From: an uncultured Flavobacteriales bacterium
GTDB taxonomy: Bacteria; Bacteroidota; Bacteroidia; Palsa-965
Assembly: GCA_937974275.1 (NCBI GenBank)
Contig: CALJIF010000139.1
Span: 1-28,890 of the forward strand
Length of the DNA: 28,890 bases
Direction: 5' to 3'
The translations under genes were made by a program, and so were the position numbers. This document shows positions 22,205 to 28,890 of this stretch, one piece after another. The number at the start of each line of letters is the position of its first letter. Positions within the stretch are counted from its first letter, which is position 1. The notes under the pieces are model-generated. The model worked only from the letters and a program-made list of their open reading frames with translations. It ran no database searches and had not been told where the DNA came from.

Positions 22205-24963
22205 AGTCAATTAAAATTATAATTCTTACTGTAATGTTGCTGTTTGCAAAAGGCAGCTACGGCACCTATTTGGATCAAAGCATCATTGATTCCTGCATTG
22301 CAGACGGAGTAAGACAGATTATTAAATACCATGAAGCGCTCAATAACACTGCTATTCGATCTACTTTTTCGCCTGCGCCACAGCCCATTGTAATTGACAT
22401 GCTAAAGTGGTGTCCTGCTGATATGGACACGAGTACTTTCTACTATAGAAGACCCGGTAGCGGAAAAGATGTCTTCTATGAATCTCCGGCATTCATAAAT
22501 GCAGAGGTTATGTACCCCTATCACCTGTCTTACAATTCCCGTCCAGATTACCTAAGAGTTATTGCCGTACATCTAGAAAATTTTCCTTTCGTTTTACAGA
22601 AGCCCGTTACGCAAGCCGATGCTATGGAACCCGGGAGTTTGTATAAAAAATTAGTGCTCACGCAAAAATTATCTCCAACTGATTGGTATGCGGCTGTTCA
22701 TGATTTCCAAAATATTCTTGCCACCATAGCCGAAAGTGCCTGTAACATACTGGAATACCCCAAAATAGTTATATATGGTTTCGGAACGGCAGTAGGAAAT
22801 TATAATACCGATTCATATGCTCGTGCCTCATTCGCGATGCAATACGTTTATGGACATAACCTTAGTCCCAACGATGCCCAATGGTTTCAAACCGCTCAAT
22901 CAATTCCAAAGAACTTAACACCCCCAATAGTAGAAAATGGATATTTGCAACAAAAGAACAATGCGATTGCATTACTCAATTTCATCAAGTGCAATGTTTA
23001 CAACGACTGCGAGTTAAATACCCTCACCTTCTCTAATCGTCAAGCGCAATGGCTGGTGAATGGATTAAAAGACAATCCTGCCATTGATAAACCCAAGCTG
23101 CTCTCCACTGCAATAACATTAAACGGACTATCTGAAAAATCCGCGTGGTGCGTGCTTACACTTGGCAATGAACAAGCGCAAACAGCCTCCACAAGTCCAT
23201 TGGGTGTACTATACAGCACTTATGACAATAACTTTTTACAATTCGCATCGCAACTAGCCTCCAAAGCCGCACGCGGAGTACAACAACTCAAGAACAACGC
23301 CAACATTACACGCGACTCGGTACTTTATTACGGGTGGATTCTTTACCGGGATGAGGATTATATTAAATCGTTACCCACTGCACAGCGTGTTATTCTTATC
23401 GCGAAGTTGCTATCCGCACAATGCGCGGACGTTACTAATTCCAATGATCGACTTTTGCCCGATGCACATTGCGAAAACATTGTTTTAAGTTTAATTAAAA
23501 ACATTAAAGCATCCGACCAAAGTTCATTAATGGGTTTATTAAAACAACAAAAGTTATTCGATGATATTTCCTTCCGCATTGATAACTCAACGGCAGGCTT
23601 CTTTGGCAAAGACAATTACACGGACGTCATACTAACGTTGGCGGGTTATTGGCGCAATATGAATGGCGCGTTTATAGGTGCGGCTTCGGGCGCGCAGCAT
23701 CAACCACTGTTATTCATGTGGGACGAGGATTTCTTTAATGACAACAATTTGGTAGCCGCCAATTTGCAGAACAATACGATAACCGTCTCCAAGAAAAACA
23801 TTCTACCCAATAACAGCGGCATCGGCTCCCAGCCGCAGGTGTTGGACATTTACGCTCCGGTAATTATTTCCCCAAAAAACAACAGCGAAATTCTAGGTGT
23901 TCCTGCAGGCACAGCTATTCCCGCTCCGGCATTTATGCTCGACTGGCTCGTGCACATTAAAAACATTCAAGACCTGCAAACGGCGAGTAAAGTAACCATC
24001 GGCGTATTGGCTTTAGCCACCGGAGTCGGTGAACTGATTACAGCAACCTCCTGGGTAGTTAGAGGAATAGCAGCACTGGAAACCACTGTTGCCGCCAGCG
24101 ATTTACTGCTGATGAACACTACGGTGCGCAATGGCGTGAAGGGCTGTTTCGCCACACCACAGGAAGGCGAAGATTTTCTGAAATCGTATGAAAATATTAC
24201 CTTAATTTTAAATGGCGCAGCAGCAACGTACGGTCTCACGCGCCTGTTTAAAACCGACGTACAACTTTTTCATGAACGCTACACCGCACGTAAAACCACC
24301 ATTGATGCCTCATCCGCCGTAAGCGCCGATGCCAAAGCCGCATTGAATAAACTAGACGATGCCATTGTTGATGGGAAAGTGGGAGATGTGGTGGCGGGTG
24401 TGGGGAATCTTGTAACAATTCGCACAAATTGGCTGAACAATTTAAAAACACTTTATGGCCCATTCGATAATTCAAATTTCAAACCACAGGGCTTAACTCC
24501 TGCAGGTGTGCCAAGTTCAACCTATGCTGAAATGTTAGGACAGTACTCAAATGCAATTGATAATGCAACCAAACAAAGCTATTTAAATGATTTAATAAAA
24601 ACTGGAAGTACTATTCCGATAAAAAAAACAATTAACGTTGGAGATGAACTGTACAAAATTGTTCCAAAAGACGAAGGTATTACAGCATATACACCTTTCT
24701 TTATGACAAAAGCAGAGTTTGATGCACTTGAAAATGCAAACAACATTGAACAAAAACTAGGACTACCATTAAATAGTCATGCAGTAGAATACGATGTATA
24801 TAAAATATCTGCCACTCAACCCACAATAGCATTTGAAAGCACAATTGCAAACACGATTGAAAAAACATATACAACTACAGGGGGAGGGAAACAAATGCTC
24901 GTTATAGATAGAAGTAAATGGAGCTCCCCAGTAAAGGTTAAAACAATTATACCACCTCAATGA
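22201..24963 (+). CDS. exported polymorphic-toxin-like protein, possible TNT-like C-terminus
   Basis: A 920-residue protein with a Sec signal (MKSIKIIILTVMLLFAKGSYG). Residues about 22-590 are a large region I do not recognise. About 595-690 is hydrophobic and rich in Gly and Ala (VTIGVLALATGVGELITA, LILNGAAATYGLTRLF), like the pre-toxin part of polymorphic toxins. The last 115 residues (GDELYKIVPKDEG, PFFMTKAEFDAL, LGLPLNSHAVEYDVYKI, FESTIANTIE, TTGGGKQMLV) resemble the TNT family of NAD glycohydrolases, in which the Gln of GGxxQ is catalytic; the match would be Gln898. Base composition drops sharply in this end. There is no type IX C-terminal signal. The next gene overlaps it and is the likely immunity gene. 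Confidence 0.75.
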   Translation: MKSIKIIILTVMLLFAKGSYGTYLDQSIIDSCIADGVRQIIKYHEALNNTAIRSTFSPAPQPIVIDMLKWCPADMDTSTFYYRRPGSGKDVFYESPAFINAEVMYPYHLSYNSRPDYLRVIAVHLENFPFVLQKPVTQADAMEPGSLYKKLVLTQKLSPTDWYAAVHDFQNILATIAESACNILEYPKIVIYGFGTAVGNYNTDSYARASFAMQYVYGHNLSPNDAQWFQTAQSIPKNLTPPIVENGYLQQKNNAIALLNFIKCNVYNDCELNTLTFSNRQAQWLVNGLKDNPAIDKPKLLSTAITLNGLSEKSAWCVLTLGNEQAQTASTSPLGVLYSTYDNNFLQFASQLASKAARGVQQLKNNANITRDSVLYYGWILYRDEDYIKSLPTAQRVILIAKLLSAQCADVTNSNDRLLPDAHCENIVLSLIKNIKASDQSSLMGLLKQQKLFDDISFRIDNSTAGFFGKDNYTDVILTLAGYWRNMNGAFIGAASGAQHQPLLFMWDEDFFNDNNLVAANLQNNTITVSKKNILPNNSGIGSQPQVLDIYAPVIISPKNNSEILGVPAGTAIPAPAFMLDWLVHIKNIQDLQTASKVTIGVLALATGVGELITATSWVVRGIAALETTVAASDLLLMNTTVRNGVKGCFATPQEGEDFLKSYENITLILNGAAATYGLTRLFKTDVQLFHERYTARKTTIDASSAVSADAKAALNKLDDAIVDGKVGDVVAGVGNLVTIRTNWLNNLKTLYGPFDNSNFKPQGLTPAGVPSSTYAEMLGQYSNAIDNATKQSYLNDLIKTGSTIPIKKTINVGDELYKIVPKDEGITAYTPFFMTKAEFDALENANNIEQKLGLPLNSHAVEYDVYKISATQPTIAFESTIANTIEKTYTTTGGGKQMLVIDRSKWSSPVKVKTIIPPQ

Positions 24964-25331
24964 TGAACACAGGTATGAATAGTTACATAGAGAAAGAACT
25001 GGCTGGTATATCAGGTTTGTCGACATTAGAAAAATTTGATTTACTCTATAGCCTGTCAAATGCAATATCTCAAAACATTAGTAATCCAGCACTAATTAAA
25101 ATGGTGATAGGTCATATCGAAGCTTTACGATACGAAATGGCTTACAACAAAGGTATTGAAGCTATAAGTTACAGACTTGATAAAGTCCTAGCATACGAAA
25201 CCCTGAAACTTTCTAGAATTATCTACAAAGGGCAATCTTTGACTAAGGCAATTAATGATGTACTCTATTATGAAACTAATGAAGAAATAAAAGAAGCCCT
25301 TAAAAAGGAGTTAGAAAACGAATCAGACTAA
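24960..25331 (+). CDS. candidate immunity protein for the upstream toxin
   Basis: A 123-residue soluble protein with no signal peptide, almost entirely helical by composition: EKELAGISGLSTLEKFDLLYSL, ISNPALIKMVIGHIEALRYEM, KGIEAISYRLDKVLAYETLKL and EEIKEALKKELEN. Its ATG lies inside the stop of the 920-residue protein (ATGATGA), the tightest coupling possible. A small cytoplasmic protein encoded directly after the variable end of a toxin is the classical position of an immunity gene, and a cytoplasmic location would suit protection against an NAD-cleaving toxin. I recognise no immunity family, so the role rests on context. The gene shares the low GC content of the toxin end. Confidence 0.65.
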   Translation: MMNTGMNSYIEKELAGISGLSTLEKFDLLYSLSNAISQNISNPALIKMVIGHIEALRYEMAYNKGIEAISYRLDKVLAYETLKLSRIIYKGQSLTKAINDVLYYETNEEIKEALKKELENESD

Positions 25332-25417
25332 CAGCGTTTTAACACTCTACCGAAATTTCAAAGTAGAGCACTTGCAAACTTAAAGTTTCCTCAATTAGTA
25401 GGATAGCTTTTAAAATC

Positions 25418-25657
25418 ATGACAGGTTACAAAATGAAACCGGGCGAATATCCAAAGAAACCGAATGATACTGAAATTGAGTTTTTTAAGAACGGGTGGAG
25501 CATCTGCGTAGAAAATGGCAAACACTTTATGAAATACATATCGGGTTCCTTACAAGGTGAATTTAAAAAAGTAGAAATTTCAAAGGATGACTTTTATCTC
25601 GCGAAAGATGATAAAATAGGATTTGATCAGCTCTGTATCAAATACCGCGTATACTAG
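25418..25657 (+). CDS. small hypothetical protein
   Basis: A 79-residue soluble protein, MTGYKMKPGEYPKKPNDTE to QLCIKYRVY. It is beta-rich with aromatic positions (EFFKNGWSICVENGKHFMKY) and many Lys and Asp; there is no signal or membrane helix. I do not recognise it. It follows the candidate immunity gene by 86 bases on the same strand and has the same AT-rich composition, so it may be a second immunity or accessory gene acquired with the toxin end. It could also be an unrelated insertion. The 86 bases before it contain no clear promoter or terminator. Confidence 0.6.
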   Translation: MTGYKMKPGEYPKKPNDTEIEFFKNGWSICVENGKHFMKYISGSLQGEFKKVEISKDDFYLAKDDKIGFDQLCIKYRVY

Positions 25658-25711
25658 TGACTGAATACATCTTGGCGTATCAAAGTGAGTACGAATGTAG
25701 ATAGTGCCTCC

Positions 25712-26293
25712 TCACATCATCATCCTCAACCAAACTTTCACCTCCTGCCGATTGATGCTGCTGCGATCGTAATCCACTTCCAGCTTCATTTTCTGTAGCA
25801 ATCTCTTTTGCAACGCCTGCTGCTCATAAATCGAAAAATACTCTAACTCCCCGGTTGTGTTCCTAAAACAAAACACACTGTCTGTGTGCAATTCCTGCTT
25901 GTAAGGCTGTGTTGACGCAATATCACCGTACAACATCAAGTGAATAAAATCACTGAATTTATAGGCGAAGTAATTTCCTTCATCCAACATATCGAATGGC
26001 CGCGATTTATCTTTCCACGACATATAACTGGCGAAAGAGTTCACCTTCTTCAACAACACACCTACCGCCACATCCGCCAGAATATTCACAAAAACGCTAT
26101 CCACAAACATCAGGTTGAGTTGTTGCTGTTTGTTTTCGAACTTCTGAAACAACAACTGATGCTTGTTGATCAACCCAGCGAAATCCTTAATCGTGTAAGC
26201 GTCATTTATTCGGTACACCAAACTGTACTCCGCAAATACTTTATTGTTGAGTGGGATAAATGTTGGGGTGCGCGAGAGGGTAGATGTGGGCAT
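25712..26293 (-). CDS. truncated HpaII-like restriction enzyme (C-terminal part)
   Basis: A 193-residue protein that follows the order of the C-terminal half of HpaII-type endonucleases, as I remember it: LVYRI, then LNLMFVDSVFVNILADVAV, then NYFAYKFSDFIHLML, then DSVFCFRNTTGELEYFSIYE, LLQKMKLE and SSINRQ near the end. HpaII itself has about 350 residues, with catalytic residues before this part, so this copy should be unable to cut DNA, unless the resemblance is only partial. The start at 26293 follows an in-frame stop a few codons upstream. No methyltransferase gene is adjacent. It is nine bases downstream of a 37-codon frame and shares direction with the DUF2075 gene. Family call is tentative. 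Confidence 0.45.
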   Translation of the reverse strand: MPTSTLSRTPTFIPLNNKVFAEYSLVYRINDAYTIKDFAGLINKHQLLFQKFENKQQQLNLMFVDSVFVNILADVAVGVLLKKVNSFASYMSWKDKSRPFDMLDEGNYFAYKFSDFIHLMLYGDIASTQPYKQELHTDSVFCFRNTTGELEYFSIYEQQALQKRLLQKMKLEVDYDRSSINRQEVKVWLRMMM

Positions 26294-26302
26294 GGAGAGG
26301 GT

Positions 26303-26416
26303 TTATTTGATGAAGATGTTGTGGTAGTGAAATTCTAAAAATTCTTTGTTGGGGAAATAGCGTTCTGGGAGGGTAGGTATGAAAAACGATGTGGTCGCAA
26401 TACAGCAATCTGTCAT
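26303..26416 (-). CDS. possible 37-codon ORF
   Basis: Between the DUF2075 gene and the HpaII-like gene lies an intact frame on the same strand, beginning MTDCCIATTSFFIPTLPE and ending FHYHNIFIK. It starts 8 bases after the DUF2075 stop and ends 9 bases before the next start, spacing that suits an operon. The composition (aromatic, with PERYFPNKEF) is protein-like. It may instead be the remains of a longer protein, perhaps the lost front part of the HpaII-like gene in another frame. Too short to assign. Confidence 0.3.
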   Translation of the reverse strand: MTDCCIATTSFFIPTLPERYFPNKEFLEFHYHNIFIK

Positions 26417-26424
26417 TCTAAAAT

Positions 26425-28398
26425 TTACAACTCCTTGAAGCCAATGCTTTTTAAATAATTATATGTTGCATCATAAAACTCAGGTTGTCTAGTATGATCT
26501 TCTCGGCTTCCTTCCGGCACAACAATTATCATCCCTTGTCGGGCTCGTGTAAGAAGCACTCTGTAGGCATTTATCAAATATTTCTTTCGACTTTCCTTGT
26601 GTATATGTTGCCACTTATTGCCCACAAAAGAATAGCTTCTCCAGCCTTCATTAGAGTAGCGCAAATCACCATCCCACGTAACGCAAGCCCAATCAAGCTC
26701 CAATCCTTGAACCTGAAATTCAGTTGCAACATCTTCCAAAAAATAGGAGGAACGAATATCGTCCTTACCATCTAAAAACCAGTTTACGTGATTAATTTGA
26801 GATTTGACATCTATGGCAAGTGGCTTTAATCGATACGCTTGAGAAGAAACAACAATGCCATAACGTTCACTTCCACGTGCTTTTTCTTTCAGCCATTTTT
26901 TGGCCTTTTCAACACTTCGAGTTACGACTACTGGATATTTATCTTTTAATTCAGAAAATGTACTCCTTGCATTATCGTCTATGTCCAAGATTTCCTTGAT
27001 CAATCTTGACAAGTGCTCTGCTCTGTATGATCGCATAGAAACGGACAAATGTAAGTTGTCGTTAAAGGTAACAGTGCTTGTTCTTTGCAACCTTGCAATT
27101 GCCGTTTGAGCTGCGTACTCACTATCAAACAGATTCGGTGAAATTCTTGTTTCCCATTGTCTAAAATTATTCTCTATTGCAGCTAGCCATCCTGAAATTC
27201 CCGCTTCACCAGTATTAATTTCTTGGCCTCCCCCCACTAAACAGATTACCACAGCCCAATCATCATGCCTATCCAAACAAGAAATCAAAAACTCTGGCTC
27301 CGAATAGTGAAAGTCCGGTATCCCCTTTTTTTGCTGCATAAATTTCACAGTCTGTTCCTTTGTCCAGGCGCGCTGTGCCTCATCAAAAATCGCAACATGA
27401 TCGTATGGCGCATTCAGATCTCTTAAATATTCATCTCGGTAATGATGAATGATTTGTATAAACGCTTTTACGCTTTCTCTTGCCTGTTTCTTAGTAATCT
27501 TTTTCCCTTTCGCCTTTTCTTGAGTAACCCTATCTCGAGTGAGTGCTTCTTGAAGAATATCAACAAGTGGCTTATTCCCTGACAGAAAAACGCTTGTCGT
27601 TCCCTTTTCCTTATCCAAATGATCCGTGGCTACCTTAAGCCCAACTAATGTTTTACCCGCACCAGGAACGCCCGTAACAAAGCAAATTACTTTTTTACTG
27701 TTTCTCCTCGCGTATTCTATGGTGTCTGAAATATATTGTGTCGTTGTTCTTAAGTTGGTGGCATCAGCATCATTTCTGGTGATCTCTTCAACGTTGTGAC
27801 TGTTGTACAGTCCGATGGCTGCTTCAATTATTGTTGGTGTTGGGGAGTAACTTCCTTCAACATAATTCTTAACATCAATATTTGATGGATCCTGGAAAAA
27901 GTCAAGCACGTCTTCAATTACTTTTGCCAACCCGCTCGCGTTAGCCAATACAGGATTCACCAGATTATCATTGTGGCTTGAAGTCATAAGACTTACCTGC
28001 GGCATCTTCGCCTTTGTTGCAACCAAAATGGGGACCAACAAAAGGTTGTGGCTTGGCTTGTGAAAATTTTTGAGGTCCAATGCGTAGTCCCAGACCTGCT
28101 CAACGTTATGTTTATAAAACTCCTTTTCCCCAACTTTAAACTCTATCACAAACACAACATTTTTAATCATCAGTAAACAGTCTACTCTCTTACCCATTCT
28201 AGGAATTGTAAACTCGAAGAATAAATGACCGGCTCTTTGCTGTAATACCTCCTTAAGCAGCTTTATCTGATATTCCCAAGCGTACAGTTCTGTAGATATG
28301 TGACCAAGCCTTCCGTTAATTGAAATTTCTCCAATAATTGCTTCTGGGGATTTTTCAAGGAATGCACCAATAGTATCTGAATAATAGTAATTAAGCAT
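26425..28398 (-). CDS. PD-(D/E)XK nuclease-DUF2075 helicase
   Basis: A 657-residue protein joining two modules. Residues about 40-140 form a PD-(D/E)XK-like nuclease: RVDCLLMIKNVVFVIEFKVGE gives Asp73, Glu86 and Lys88, with a downstream helix bearing QVWDYALDLKNFH. Residues about 235-640 are a DUF2075 (Schlafen-type) helicase with Walker A GVPGAGKT (Lys249), Walker B VAIFDEAQRAW, the sensor LVGGGQEINTGE, and motifs VQGLELDWACVTW and YRVLLTRARQGMIIVVPEG at the end. DUF2075 proteins are often found in defence islands, so DNA or RNA restriction is likely. The ATG at 28398 gives a complete N-terminus. Two small frames follow it closely on the same strand. Confidence 0.85.
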   Translation of the reverse strand: MLNYYYSDTIGAFLEKSPEAIIGEISINGRLGHISTELYAWEYQIKLLKEVLQQRAGHLFFEFTIPRMGKRVDCLLMIKNVVFVIEFKVGEKEFYKHNVEQVWDYALDLKNFHKPSHNLLLVPILVATKAKMPQVSLMTSSHNDNLVNPVLANASGLAKVIEDVLDFFQDPSNIDVKNYVEGSYSPTPTIIEAAIGLYNSHNVEEITRNDADATNLRTTTQYISDTIEYARRNSKKVICFVTGVPGAGKTLVGLKVATDHLDKEKGTTSVFLSGNKPLVDILQEALTRDRVTQEKAKGKKITKKQARESVKAFIQIIHHYRDEYLRDLNAPYDHVAIFDEAQRAWTKEQTVKFMQQKKGIPDFHYSEPEFLISCLDRHDDWAVVICLVGGGQEINTGEAGISGWLAAIENNFRQWETRISPNLFDSEYAAQTAIARLQRTSTVTFNDNLHLSVSMRSYRAEHLSRLIKEILDIDDNARSTFSELKDKYPVVVTRSVEKAKKWLKEKARGSERYGIVVSSQAYRLKPLAIDVKSQINHVNWFLDGKDDIRSSYFLEDVATEFQVQGLELDWACVTWDGDLRYSNEGWRSYSFVGNKWQHIHKESRKKYLINAYRVLLTRARQGMIIVVPEGSREDHTRQPEFYDATYNYLKSIGFKEL

Positions 28399-28869
28399 GA
28401 AGTATAATTTTTAAGTGTCTTAGACTATTAAAATATTTTCGAGTCTTGCCATTTATATGTTGTCTAACTAGTCTATCAAGTCATTGTCTATTATTTACAC
28501 CAACTACTGGGATGCGAACAGGCGCATGTCGATATGTTACCCAGCGGTAATTTACATCATTAACCCAAATCCTCCCACAACTCTTGTCGCCTATCTCCCC
28601 TCTATTGTCCGCTAATTAATGCTTCTGCCCGCACCGCCCCTTATCACAACCCACCAACTACACCCACACCACCCCTCACTCTTACCGAACCTTCCCATTT
28701 GTTGTCGTTTAGATTCGAATGTAATCGGGCGACATCCGAATAATCTTTTCCTACCGCCACACCTTTGCACCGTCATTTGTTCCTTATCCCGAATCAGCAG
28801 CTGAGATTCGATAGATGCAAGCGAAATACAGTACTTTTTTTACGTATCACTTTTTAAATTTTATTTCTT
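28399..28869. other. 471-bp intergenic region, C-rich on the plus strand
   Basis: No gene is supported between the DUF2075 start and a possible start at 28870. From about 28560 to 28710 the plus strand is strikingly rich in C, T and A and poor in G (CACCCACACCACCCCTCACTC and similar), giving a strong strand bias. Near 28758 CACCTTTGC is one base off the -7 consensus and could serve a plus-strand gene. The part next to the DUF2075 gene is AT-rich and should hold its promoter, but I see no clear TAnnTTTG there. Confidence 0.6.
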
Positions 28870-28890
28870 ATGAAAATGCAAATGCAATGT
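28870..28890 (+). CDS. possible start of a gene cut by the window end
   Basis: ATGAAAATGCAAATGCAATG at the right edge could open a coding region (M-K-M-Q-M-Q-C). It follows an AT-rich stretch typical of the leader of a Bacteroidota gene. Only seven codons are visible, so no product can be named. Confidence 0.3.

Noticed and set aside
28619..28804. Plus-strand frame in the C-rich region (Pro, His and Leu rich)
   Set aside because: Its composition reflects the C-rich DNA, and there is no start context or domain.

Overview
Organism. The window looks like chromosome from a member of the Bacteroidota, probably a Chitinophagales/Saprospirales-type organism. Five things support this: a PorP/SprF-family outer-membrane protein of the type IX secretion world, a TANFOR/Fn3 surface protein, several promoters with the Bacteroidota -7 element TAnnTTTG, almost no Shine-Dalgarno sites, and two copies of a 102-bp intergenic repeat of a kind I associate with this phylum. 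The genus cannot be fixed from the sequence alone.

Layout. 1-1.3 kb: two unrecognised genes, one exported. 1.7-3.0 kb: membrane-anchored metallophosphoesterase. 3.1-5.2 kb: a CAT-anticodon tRNA, then about 2 kb bounded by a 45-nt duplicate of the tRNA 3' half. This is a probable tRNA-targeted island, and it carries a LysM protein overlapped by a four-helix membrane protein (possible effector/immunity pair). 5.2-8.3 kb: exported NTF2-like protein, orphan HisKA_2 histidine kinase, purN, and a flavin reductase resembling iodotyrosine deiodinase. 8.4-10.7 kb: acpP-fabF-rnc. 10.8-13.0 kb: ECF sigma factor, single-span membrane protein, PorP/SprF protein. 13.1-17.3 kb: lipoprotein, uvrC, lysS.

17.4-19.9 kb is an accessory block bracketed by the two 102-bp repeats. 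It holds a split HipA kinase system in hipB-hipS-hipT order, preceded by four palindromic operator-like sites whose centres lie exactly 41 bp apart, and a SRPBCC protein. 20.0-25.7 kb: a tightly overlapping operon of a TANFOR/Fn3 exported protein, a 920-aa exported protein with a polymorphic-toxin-like C-terminus (possibly TNT-like NAD glycohydrolase), a 123-aa candidate immunity protein, and a further small gene. 25.7-28.4 kb: a defence-like set on the minus strand, comprising a PD-(D/E)XK-DUF2075 helicase, a 37-codon reading frame and a truncated HpaII-like gene. The last 20 bases begin another possible gene.

How it works together. The housekeeping genes (fatty acid synthesis, RNA processing, purine synthesis, nucleotide excision repair, lysine charging) form the backbone. 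The accessory pieces (tRNA island, HipBST-like set, toxin operon, DUF2075/HpaII-like set) suggest repeated gain of conflict or defence cargo. The best candidate for an undescribed system is the 20.0-25.3 kb TANFOR-toxin-immunity operon, with the 41-bp operator array of the hip locus second.
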